DNA of 64,000 nt from Triticum aestivum (lineage: Eukaryota; Streptophyta; Magnoliopsida; Poales; Poaceae), in the NCBI RefSeq assembly GCF_018294505.1, contig NC_057808.1, positions 354,876,696 through 354,940,695 of the forward strand, in the 5' to 3' direction. Position numbers and translations under genes: made by a program. Of the stretch, positions 1 to 8,716 are shown piece after piece. The first letter of the stretch is position 1; the number at the start of each line of letters is the position of its first letter. Below the pieces are notes generated by a model, which worked only from the letters and a program-made list of their open reading frames with translations, ran no database searches and was not told where the DNA came from.

Positions 1-219
1 CACGTTCCCAAAGGTTTCATTCCGTTTGGACTCCGTTTGATATTCTTTTTCTGCGAAACTCTGAAATAGGCAAAAAACAACAATTTGGGTTGGGCCTCCG
101 GTTAATAGGTTAGTCCCAAAAATGATATAAAAGTGTATAACAAAGCCCATTAAACATCCAAAACAGAATATAATATAGCATGAAGCAATCAAAAATTATA
201 GATACGTTGAGACGTATCA
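1..219 (-). repeat. Partial LTR of an Athila-type Gypsy element (C-like)
   Basis: This stretch matches 48390-48608 and 55065-55283, the outer parts of the two LTRs of Gypsy C, with a few substitutions. On the minus strand it starts TGATACGTCTC and runs away past the left edge, so only the LTR start is in view. It ends at 219 against sequence of a different LTR, which shows it is inserted there. The expected right TSD copy is TGAAG (220-224); the left copy is outside the window. Whether it is a full element or a solo LTR cannot be told. Confidence 0.85.
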
Positions 220-283
220 TGAAGTAATAGCCCATGATGCAATAAATATCGATATAAAAGCATGATGCAAAATGGACGTATCA
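220..283 (-). repeat. 3' LTR of Gypsy B, start only
   Basis: On the minus strand this begins TGATACGTCCATTTTGCATC and matches the start of the Gypsy B 5' LTR at 44745-44808. The C-like LTR at 1-219 interrupts it after 64 bp. It is directly preceded (minus strand) by a polypurine tract, as expected for a 3' LTR. It fixes the left limit of Gypsy B, whose other LTR is 43 kb away because of nested insertions. Confidence 0.85.
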
Positions 284-300
284 ACTCCCCCAAGCTTAGA
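284..300 (-). other. Polypurine tract of Gypsy B
   Basis: The minus strand reads AAGCTTGGGGGAGT directly before the 3' LTR start TGATACG. This is the standard place for the second-strand primer in reverse transcription. The same motif with small changes precedes the 3' LTR of Gypsy C (48609-48623). Confidence 0.8.
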
Positions 301-1837
301 CCTCGCTTGTCCTTAAGCGGAAGCCGATATCGAAAAATATGTGCACATGTTTGGAGATAGAGGTGTCGATAAAATAAAATACGGACATGAGGGCATCATG
401 ATCATTCTTAGAATAGCAACATATATATATTGTCATATGATTTCTTATGCTGAAGTAACAATCTATTCACAATGTAAAGTATGAATCAGAAACTTCATTG
501 AAAAGCTAGCAAACTATAATCTCGGTCATTGAAGCAATGGCAATTTATCATAACATCGGAAAGAGTCAATATAAGAGCTTTTCAGCAAGTCCACATACTC
601 AACTATCATTTAGTCTTTCACAATTGCTAACGCTCACGCAATACTTATGGGTATGAAGTTTTAATTGGACACAGAGAAAGATAGGGGCTTATAGTTTTGC
701 CTCCCAACCTTTTACCTCAAGGGTAACATCAACAATAATGCTTTATGAAAACCCACATCCAATTGGATATATATATCAGGATCTTTCCAACACATAGTGC
801 TTGCCAAAGGATAAAGTGTAAAAAGGAAAGGTGAAGATCACCATGACTCTTGTATAAGGTATAAGACAATAATAAAAGATAGGCCCTTCGCAGAGGGAAG
901 CAGAGGTTGTCATGTGCTTTTATGGTTGGATGCACAAAATCTTAATGCAAAAGAACGTCACTTTATATTGCCACTTGTGATAGTGACCTTTATTATGCAG
1001 TCCGTCGCTTTTATTTCTTCCATATCACAAGCTCGTATAAAGCTTATTTTCTCCACACTAATAGATCATACATATTTAGAGAGCAATTTTTATTGCTTGC
1101 AACAATGACAACTTACTTGAAGGATCTTACTCAATCCATAGGTAGATATGGTGGACTCTCATGGCAAAATTGGGTTTAAGGATATTTGGAAGCACAAGTA
1201 GTATCTCTACTTGGTGCAAAGAATTTGGCTAGCATGAGGGGGAAAGTCAAGCTCAACATGTTGGATGATCCATGACAATATTTCGGATATAAGAAAACAT
1301 AACCCATTACGTTGTCTTCCTTGTCCAACATCAACTTTTTAGCATGTCATATTTTAATGAGTGCTCACAATCATAAAAGATGTCCAAGATAGTATATTTA
1401 TATGTGAAAACCTCTCTTTCTTTATTACTTCCTATTAATTGCAACGATGACCAAAAGTATGTTTGTCAACTCTCAACAACTTTTATTCATCATACTTTTT
1501 ATATGTGAAGTCATTACTCTCCATAAGATCAATATGATCTCTTTATTTCTTTTTATTCTTTTTTTTCTTTTATCCCTCAAGATCATAGCCAGATAACCAA
1601 GCCCTCGACTCAAGACTAATCTTTATTATATATAGCTCACGGACTCGATTACATAGATAAGGATCAACACAAAAACTCAAAGCTAGATCATACTAAACTT
1701 TATTCTACTAGATCAAGATATAACCAAAAGGATCGAACTAAGAAAAACGGTAAAGATAGAAGTGTGATGGTGATACGATACCGGGGCACCTCCCCCAAGC
1801 CTGGCAGTTGCCAAGGGGAGTGCCCATACCCATGTAT
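301..1837 (-). other. 3' noncoding part of Gypsy B
   Basis: About 1.5 kb of AT-rich sequence between the third ORF and the PPT of Gypsy B. No reading frame here resembles a known protein; the ORFs of 60-78 codons overlap on both strands and look like chance. Near 1786-1803 the minus strand has a second purine tract, CCAAGCTTGGGGGAGG, much like the real PPT. Confidence 0.7.
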
Positions 1838-1920
1838 TTATGTCTCTTTCTTCGGAGGTGGTGATGATGGAGTTGTTGATGATGTAGGCTTGTCGTCCAT
1901 CTTCCAAGGCATAGTCTCAC
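1838..1920 (-). pseudogene. C-terminal end of the Gypsy B third ORF
   Basis: Minus-strand codons continue the reading frame broken off at 25308. The segment is rich in Ser, Thr and Pro, ends in Lys-Lys-Glu-Thr and stops at TAA (1838-1840). The join across Gypsy A is in frame when one copy of the CTCAC duplication is removed, which supports both the insertion call and the frame. Function is unknown; see the N-terminal part at 25308-25746. Confidence 0.75.
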
Positions 1921-2079
1921 TTAGGGAGTCCTGGACTAAGGGGTCCTCGGGCGTCCGGCCTGTTATCCATGGGCCGGACTGGTGGGCTGTGAAGACATGA
2001 AGGCCGAAGACTGTACCCGTATCCAGATTGGGCTCTCCTTGGCGTGGAAGGCAAGCTTGGTGACCAACTATGAAGATTC
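1921..2079 (+). repeat. Gypsy A 5' LTR, first part
   Basis: Matches 24823-24981 of the 3' LTR with few changes. The LTR is cut at GATTC (2075-2079) by the GC-rich element and resumes at 6887 after the second GATTC (6882-6886). Confidence 0.92.
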
Positions 2080-2898
2080 TGTCGTGGTATTCTCACGGGG
2101 GGGGGGGGGGGGTGTGAATCGACAGATGCCACAAGGGCTTTGTGTGAGGGTAAGACTGCTGCTGATAGGACCGGGAGCAGGTATGCAAGTAGCACGCGCT
2201 AGTTTACCCAGGTTCGGGGCTCTCCGGAGAGATAATACCCCTACTCCTGCATGTCTGAGCATATATATATCTGGGGTGTACATCGGGCAGTACAAAGCGC
2301 TCCTAGAGCTGTATCTGGGGGCAGTGCCATGGGCATCTGCCTCCATATATGTGTGCACCAGGCACGCTTTAGTGGCCGGCCATGAGCATGGCCGTATGTG
2401 TGCTTGGGCATGCTTGCCCGTGGGAATGGTTGGATGGATGGCTAGCTAGCTCTCTTGCTAGCTAGCTTGCTTGTGTGTGTACGTGTGAGTCCATCCATGG
2501 ATGGATGGATGTGTGTCTCCTTTTATAGGAGAGGGTAGCTTAGTATGTAAGCTAGCTAGTGGGCATGGGTAAGGCATGGTGCATGTCATGCTTGTCCCCT
2601 GGGTCACTTCATAAATAGTGCCAGGGGACAAGTGACACTATACATGATGGCGGGGATGACACGTGAATAGTGCTCGGGTACGACCGTCTCGTTGGTGTCT
2701 TGTCGATGCCGGGTCGGACTGCAGTCGGCAGCCGGCTAGTCGATGCAGTCGGTCAGCTGGCAGCCGGCCGGGTGGAGCAGTCGGACTGAGGAGCCGGCAG
2801 GAGCGGCCGGGCAGTCGGACTGAGGGGCTTTGCTAGCCCTGATGTCTTGAAATATTGTCTCGACGTCTTCGGGATACCCGTGTCCACTTACTCCGACA
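2080..2898 (-). repeat. LTR of the GC-rich element, left copy (3' LTR)
   Basis: Nearly the same as 6073-6881. The main difference is a G run of 16 (2097-2112) against 8 in the other copy. It holds GGAT and GCTA simple repeats around 2430-2510 that form inverted repeats, and a minus-strand TATA box at 2520-2527. Confidence 0.9.
2516..2532 (-). promoter_or_regulatory. TATA box in an inverted repeat, LTR of the GC-rich element
   Basis: The minus strand has TATAAAAG (2520-2527). Around it lie the 6-bp arms TCTCCT and AGGAGA separated by 5 bp. The right LTR has the same structure at 6499-6515. It is the best promoter candidate of this element. Confidence 0.5.
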
Positions 2899-2915
2899 GT
2901 AGCCCCCAAGCCTCC
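2899..2915 (-). other. Polypurine tract of the GC-rich element
   Basis: The minus strand reads GGCTTGGGGGCTAC immediately before the 3' LTR start TGTCGGAG. Position and composition fit the plus-strand primer. Confidence 0.7.
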
Positions 2916-3740
2916 GGGCAACTTGGCAAAGTCGGGCGGAGGTTTTTTCGCGAGTGTTCATGGAAATGATCATGCAAAAGACAAAGTTAGTCCATGCAGA
3001 TATATCAAATGATTGCTTTTTAGCACTGCAAGTTTTATGCGGAGGGTGCCGACTCGGTTTTGTCCGAGCCCCCTTCAATCTTTTTCATGTTCCCTCCGCT
3101 CTTTGGCATGTGCTCTCGCTTGCCGGACAGCCGCTCTGCGGTCTGTGGCTGAGAGTGGGCCGCGGAGTGGAGTGTACAATACTCAGACTCCGGGAGCGAA
3201 TTTAACCGAGTAGATACTCATAAAGAAAACGGTCGGGTCGCCCGAAGCATTTTTCTTCCCGGACGTTTTTCGCGTGGGTGGCCTTCAGCCTTCACTCTTG
3301 CCAGTCGGACAGCCGCTCTGCGGTCTGTGACTAAGAGTGGGCTTTTCATACCGCGCACGCTACTAAGCCGTCTGCGGGAACTAACGTCTCAGGCCAAGCG
3401 GCCAGCCCCCGGGCCAACTCTGGCTGGCGCCGGGGCGAACGGTGATGCAACTGTAATGAAATGCGGAGATAGCCCCCGAGCATCGCTCGAGGTTATCCGT
3501 GCTCTCGCGGTGAAAAAACCTGCGGGTGAGGAGCTCACATTGGTTTTCGTGTAGCCGAGGTGGAGTTTGCCGAAGAGAGCCGGCACACCCGCTGGGTGTA
3601 GCCTTCGAGCCCCCGATCGCTCGAAGGAGGGTCCCGGCCGGTCAGGCTCGACCGGCCAGGCGGCGAGGCGTTTTGCAGCGCCCTTTTTCTTCTTCTGCCG
3701 GCTGCTGGCAACCGGACAAAACTCTTCTCTTGTCTTCGTG

Positions 3741-4200
3741 GGGGCGCGCCAGCGCACCCACTGGGTGTAGCCCCGAGATTTGGGCCGACTGCTGAGCAGT
3801 CGGGCCGGATCTTCCGGCAACGACTTTGTCTTCTTTCCTCGCGGGGGCGCGTCAGCGCACCCGCTGGGTGTAGCCCCCGAGATTCGGGCCGACTGCTGAG
3901 CAGTCGGGCCAGATCTCCCGGCGACTACTTTGTCTTCTCTCCTCGCGGGGGCGCGCCAGCGCACCCGCTGGGTGTAGCCCCCGAGATTCGGGCCGACTGC
4001 TGAGCAGTCGGGCCGGATCTCCCGGCGACTACTTTGTCTTCTTCCTCGCGGGGGCGCGTCAGCGCACCCGGAGGGTGTAGCCCCCGAGATTCGGGCCGAC
4101 TGCTGAGCAGTCGGGCCGGATCTCCCGGCGACTACTTTGTCTTCTTCTTCTTCGCGGGGGCGCGTCAGCGCACCCGCTGGGTGTGCCGTCGGAGCAGGAG
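3741..4200. repeat. Tandem array, unit about 103-106 bp, about five copies
   Basis: Anchors GGGGCGCG occur at 3741, 3844, 3948, 4051 and 4157. Each full unit has a CGCACCC-rich segment, a GCCCCCGAGAT segment and the odd palindrome CCGACTGCTGAGCAGTCGG (3785, 3889, 3993, 4096). The last unit is partial. ORFs through this array are translations of the repeat, not recognisable proteins. Confidence 0.85.
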
Positions 4201-4739
4201 GCAGACCAGCCGGCTTGGTACTACCGACAGCGTGGGTCACGACTAACCGTCCGAGTGGCGAAGCAGGCGGACGAATCATCCGGACGGGTGTTTCTTTTCT
4301 TCTCTTTGTCCCAGCCGACTTCTTTCTTTCTCTCTTTTTTTTGGGCAGTCGGCCCTTTTCTTCTAGCCGGCTCTATGCGAGCGGCCGCCCCCCGCTTCTC
4401 TCTTTCTTTTTCTCTGTCTCCGTAGGGGCAGCCGGTCCCTCTGCATCTGTACGAGCAGCCGGCCTGGGGCGGGCGCTGGGAGGCGGAGGGGGCCGGGGCC
4501 GGCTGGGCGTGGGGCGGCGCCGGGAAGCCTGCTGGCGGGCGCGGCGTGCGGAGGCGCCCGCGGGGCACCGCGGGAGGAGGCCGGGACCATGGGGCGGATG
4601 AGCAGTCGGCCCGGGCGAAGCCGGAAGACGACCGAAACGGGCGGAGCCGGCCCTGCCGGGTGGCAGGGAAGCCGGCAGGCCGGGTTGAAGACGAGGCCGA
4701 CGGGCGGGGCACTGAGCCGGAGGTGGCGAAGGGCGTGGC

Positions 4740-5232
4740 AGCCGAGGGGCGGCACGGGAGCCGGACCTGGCGTGCGGTGGCCGGGTCGACGCGGGGAGCC
4801 GGACCCGGAGTAGCGATGGGTCGGGGATGGAGGCGCGAGGCGCGCGGGGCAGCCACCCGGAGCCGGTCGGAGTGAGGGCCAGTCGGCCATGGCGAGCCGG
4901 CGTGGGGGCGTAGTCGGCCGAGGGGCGGCGCGGGAGCCGGACCTGGTGTGCGGTGGCCGGGTCGACGCGGGGAGCCGGACCCGGAGTAGCGATGGGTCGG
5001 GGATGGAGGCGCGAGGCGCGCGGGGCAGCCACCCGGAGCCGGCCGGAGTGGGGGCCAGTCGGCCACGGCGAGCCGGCGTGGGGGCGTAGTCGGCCGAGGG
5101 ACGGCGCGGGAGCCGGACCTGGCGTAGCGACGGGTCGGGGATGGAGGCGCGAGGCGCGCGGGGCAGCCACCCAGAGCCGGCCGGAGTGGGGGCCAGTCGG
5201 CCACGGCGAGCCGGCGTGGGGGCGTAGTCGGC
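4740..5232. repeat. Tandem array, unit about 175 bp, three copies
   Basis: Copies begin near 4742, 4917 and 5096 with GGCGGCACGGGAGCC or a close variant and continue through GATGGAGGCGCGAGGCGCGC. The third copy lacks about 35 bp after the opening segment. Copies are almost identical, so this array expanded recently or is kept uniform. Confidence 0.8.
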
Positions 5233-5744
5233 CGCCGCGGGGAGATGGTGCGGCAGACCCCGCCGCTAGCGGAGGTGGCCCGGCGGGGCAGAGCCGGCAA
5301 GCGGGTGCCTCGGGAGGCCGGGCCGGCGCGAAGACGGACCGAGCACGGCCAGGGCGGCTCGGAGCAGGGGCGAGACGCAGAGCAGTAGTCGGCCCTTGTA
5401 GTTGGAGAAGCGGCGACGGCCGGGTGTTGGGATGCAGCGTATTTGGTGGAGAGCGACAGTGGGCAGGGAGCCACGGGTGGCTCCATCGCAGGAGTCGAGG
5501 GCGACGTGCACCCCGGAGTAGCACCAGAGTGGTCGGCCGCCGGCAGGCGAGCGCTGCACGACGGGGGAGCCGGCGCCGCGGGGAAGCGCGGAGCTGGTCG
5601 ACGAGGAGCCGCGGGCTGTGCGGGCACAGGGGTGTGCCGAGGAGCCGACCGCGCGCGGTATCACGCGGAGGAGCGAGGTGGAGCATCAGGGATGGACACG
5701 GCCGACCGAAGCGAGACCCCACGCGCGGCGCGCGCGCGGACGGC

Positions 5745-6000
5745 CGGCGTCGCAACGGTGGTGGTGACGAAGGCGAGGCCGGCGGCGAGGACGCGCCGTC
5801 CCGCGCGGCCGCTCCGGGGGTGGGTCAAAGTCGAGCCCCCGAGCGCTACCGGAGAGACGGCGCGACGCCGCGGTGGTGATGGCGAAGGCGAGGCCGACGG
5901 CGAGGACGCGCCGCCCCTCACGGCCATTCCGAGGGTGTGTCGATATCGAGCCCTCGGCCGCTATCGGAGGGACGGCACGACGCCGGGGTGGTGATGACAA
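5745..6000. repeat. Tandem array, unit about 123 bp, two copies
   Basis: GGTGGTGATGGCGAAGGCGAGGC-type segments start near 5757 and 5871, each followed by GGCGAGGACGCGCCG, a GAGCCC segment and a CTACCGGAGAGACGG-type segment; a third start appears near 5986. It lies next to the PBS, in the leader position of the minus-strand element. Confidence 0.7.
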
Positions 6001-6054
6001 GAATGGTCCCGCCCGGACTGCGAAACCAGCAGCAGCGTGGTAGCATAGTACCGA

Positions 6055-6071
6055 CCCACGGTGGGCGCCAA
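6055..6071 (-). other. Primer binding site of the GC-rich element
   Basis: The minus strand reads TTGGCGCCCACCGTGGG, one base past the LTR end. This is the PBS type found in Tat-lineage Gypsy elements and sets the orientation of this element. Confidence 0.8.
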
Positions 6072-6072
6072 C

Positions 6073-6881
6073 TGTCGTGGTATTCTCACGGGGGGGGTGT
6101 GAATCGACAGATGCCACAAGGGCTTTGTGTGAGGGTAAGACTGCTGCTGATAGGACCGGGAGCGGGTATGCGAGTAGCACGCGCTAGTTTACCCAGGTTC
6201 GGGGCTCTCCGGAAAGATAATACCCCTACTCCTGCATGTCTGAGCATATATATCTGGGGTGTACATCGGGCAGTACAAAGCGCTCCTAGAGCTGTATCTG
6301 GGGGCAGTGCCATGGGCATCTGCCTCCATATATGTGTGCACCAGGCACGCTTTAGTGGCCGGCCATGAGCATGGCCGTATGTGTGCTTGGGCATGCTTGC
6401 CCGTGGGAATGGATGGATGGATGGCTAGCTAGCTCTCTTGCTAGCTAGCTTGCTTGTGTGTGTACATGTGAGTCCATCCATGGATGGATGGATGTGTGTC
6501 TCCTTTTATAGGAGAGGGTAGCTTAGTATGTAAGCTAGCTAGTGGGCATGGGTAAGGCATGGTGCATGTCATGCTTGTCCCCTGGGTCACTTCATAAATA
6601 GTGCCAGGGGACAAGTGACACTATACATGATGGCGGGGATGACACGTGAATAGTGCTCGGGTACGACCGTCTCGTCGGTGTCTTGTCGATGCCGGGTCGG
6701 ACTGCAGTCGGCAGCCGGCTAGTCGATGCAGTCGGTTAGCTGGCAGCCGGCCGGGTGGAGCAGTCGGACTGAGGAGCCGGCAGGAGCGGCCAGGCAGTCG
6801 GACTGAGGGGCTTTGCTAGCCCCGATGTCTTGAAATATTGTCTCGCCGTCTTCGGGATACCCGTGTCCACTTACTCCGACA
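6073..6881 (-). repeat. LTR of the GC-rich element, right copy (5' LTR)
   Basis: Pairs with 2080-2898. Ends at CGACA before the TSD GATTC (6882-6886). It has a shorter G run (8) and a two-base shorter AT microsatellite than the left copy; otherwise only scattered substitutions were seen. Confidence 0.9.
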
Positions 6882-6886
6882 GATTC

Positions 6887-7206
6887 CTTCTTATGTAACC
6901 GACTCTATGTAACCCTAGATCCCCCCGGTGTCTATATAAACCGGAGGGTGTAGTCCGGAAAGGATATACTCATTACCATAGTCATAACAGGCTAGGCTTC
7001 TAGGGTTTAGCCATTACGATCTCGTGGTAGATCCACTCTTGTAATACTCATATTCCTCAAGATCAATCAAGCAGGAAGTAGGGTATTACCTCTATAGAGA
7101 GGGCCCGAACCTGGGTAACATCGTGTCCCCCGTCTCTTGTAACCATCAACCTTAGACGCACAGTTCGGGACCCCCTACCCGAGATCCGCCGGTTTTGACA
7201 CCGACA
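6887..7206 (+). repeat. Gypsy A 5' LTR, second part
   Basis: Continues the LTR begun at 1921 and matches 24982-25302. It contains the TATA box (6933-6940) and ends GACACCGACA before the PBS. Confidence 0.92.
6921..6948 (+). promoter_or_regulatory. TATA box inside an inverted repeat, Gypsy A 5' LTR
   Basis: TATATAAA (6933-6940) lies between arms 6921-6929 and 6940-6948, which pair at 8 of 9 positions. The 3' LTR has the same arrangement at 25015-25042. The GC-rich element is inserted about 850 bp (its LTR end) to 40 bp upstream in the split LTR, so it separates this core promoter from its upstream part. Confidence 0.6.
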
Positions 7207-7207
7207 T

Positions 7208-7225
7208 TGGTGCTTTCATTGAGAG
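7208..7225 (+). other. Putative primer binding site of Gypsy A
   Basis: TGGTGCTTTCATTGAGAG starts one base after the LTR. The place is right for a PBS; I cannot name the tRNA with confidence. Confidence 0.55.
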
Positions 7226-7232
7226 TTCCACT

Positions 7233-8648
7233 GTGATGTCGATGAAAGGTTCGATGGCTCGCCTTGTCCTTAAAGACAACATCACCTCCGGGAGAGTCCT
7301 GGCCCCAGGCCAAACCCTCCGGCTGGGCGGCTTTACCATGATCGCCCGTTCGGCCGTTGAGCCGACGATGACCTCTCGGGCCATCGAAAACCCCCTTCAC
7401 ATCAACTCCGAACACTCCAAGCAGATGGATCCGGCAGAGTTTTCGTCCTTGAACGAGCTCCTGGATTGCATCGCCGCTTTGGGAATCGCCATAGATTACG
7501 ATCGGATCGGGCCTAAAACCGATCAAGGAGAAATCAAAACTCCACCGGTCACCCACCAGATAGCGGTAGTTGAGGAGCGGGACGGCGAGTCTTCTTCTAT
7601 ATCGAAGACGGACTATGTCCGGATCGCCGATCAGGAAGAACCGGATACCCACCAGCGAAAGGATGCGACCAGCCCTCCGAACATAGAATCGGACCGCAGT
7701 CCTAAACAATCAGAAGATACTCCGGAGCCCGGACTGTCGAGTCTGGAAGGTCTCGAGACTCCGGATAATCGGTCAGGTCAGGGTTCGGATTTAATTCCAC
7801 CCACCCACCCGGACATAGACGCTCTCATGAGCATAAAACAGCAGTCTCAGGAAACGGTCCACCACTTGTAGGCCAGATTCCTCCTTGTCAAAGACAAGGT
7901 AAAAGATTGCCGTGACGAGGACGCGATATCAGCGTTCTGCAACAACTGCGCAGACGATGAAATCCTCAACGCCATCAATCACCGTCGCATACTGAAGTTC
8001 GCTGACTTGGCAACTATCGTACAGAAGTACAGCGCGATGGAAAGCGCCTGGAAAACTCAGGCAGCTTGCTAGGAACAGTCGGTCCCAACTCAACTCCTCC
8101 TACAGGCAAAGAGGGCGCACCCCTGTGGCACGCCCAGTCCAACAGTCAAGAAACATAAACCCATTACGCGGCACAACACCGTTCTGGAGGGATGGCTCGA
8201 TGGCCCATGCAAAATACACACGACGCTAGATACCGTGGCAACCCACAGCCTTAGAGCATGTTGGATACTCCGGCAGGTAGCCAAGAGCGGCGAGGACATC
8301 CTTATCAAGGACACCCCAGAGCAACAACCTCCAGAAAACGACGACACAAGAGTATTGACGGTCTTCGAGACATTCGCTTCAAACAACAAGCGCAAAAGGG
8401 CACTTCGTGACCTCGCCGAAGTCTGCCAAATCGCTGCAATAAACCCTTGGAACGACACGGCTATAACATTTAATGCCGGTGACGAACCGAGGTACAGGAC
8501 AGTCCGAGTGCCAGCCGCATTAGTCCTTAGCCCCATCGTGGACGGATTTCGACTTACTAAGGTCCTCATGGATGGCGGCAGCGGACTAAACCTCATTTAT
8601 GAGGACACACTCCACAAAATGGAAATAGACAGGAGCCGCATTAAGTAA
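7233..8648 (+). pseudogene. Gypsy A gag-like region and protease, broken
   Basis: One reading frame of 472 codons with in-frame TAG codons at 7869-7871 and 8070-8072 and TAA at its end (8646-8648). The N-terminal 210 residues are acidic and low in complexity. The second half has VLEGWLDGPCKIH and SLRACWILRQVAKSGED, followed by ALVLSPIVDGF and the retropepsin-like LMDGGSGLN, taken as the protease active site (D-G-G). No CCHC zinc knuckle or clear capsid domain is visible, so part of gag may be missing. A one-base loss in a G run near 8687 shifts the frame into the next segment. Confidence 0.75.
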
Positions 8649-8716
8649 AGTAGCTCAACCTTCCGAGGAATCATTCCCAGTGGGAGGCGCGGTGCGCGGG
8701 CAAAATCACACTTGAC

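Larger units (their letters stand above)
2080..6881 (-). mobile_element. GC-rich non-autonomous LTR element (LARD-like)
   Basis: A 4,802-bp element with LTRs of 819 bp (2080-2898) and 809 bp (6073-6881), ends TGTCG...CGACA and TSD GATTC (2075-2079, 6882-6886). Orientation is minus: TTGGCGCCCACCGTGGG (6055-6071) follows the LTR at the right and is a Tat-type PBS, and a GGCTTGGGGGCTAC purine tract precedes the LTR at the left. The 3.2-kb interior is very GC-rich, consists largely of three tandem-repeat arrays and shows no gag, protease, RT or integrase motif. It is therefore non-autonomous. The PBS suggests a Tat-lineage helper. I do not recognise the family. Confidence 0.88.

Noticed and set aside
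1713..2449. Host gene candidates on the left (ORFs of 60-155 codons)
   Set aside because: They cross element junctions or LTR boundaries and overlap on opposite strands.
2430..2512. GGAT and GCTA simple repeats as an independent MITE
   Set aside because: They occur in both LTRs of the GC-rich element at the same place, so they are part of that LTR.
4221..5879. Long ORFs on both strands (468, 460 and 308 codons) in the GC-rich element
   Set aside because: They run through tandem repeats of very high GC content where stops are rare, overlap in several frames on both strands and are only Pro/Ala/Arg/Gly-rich. No domain is visible.
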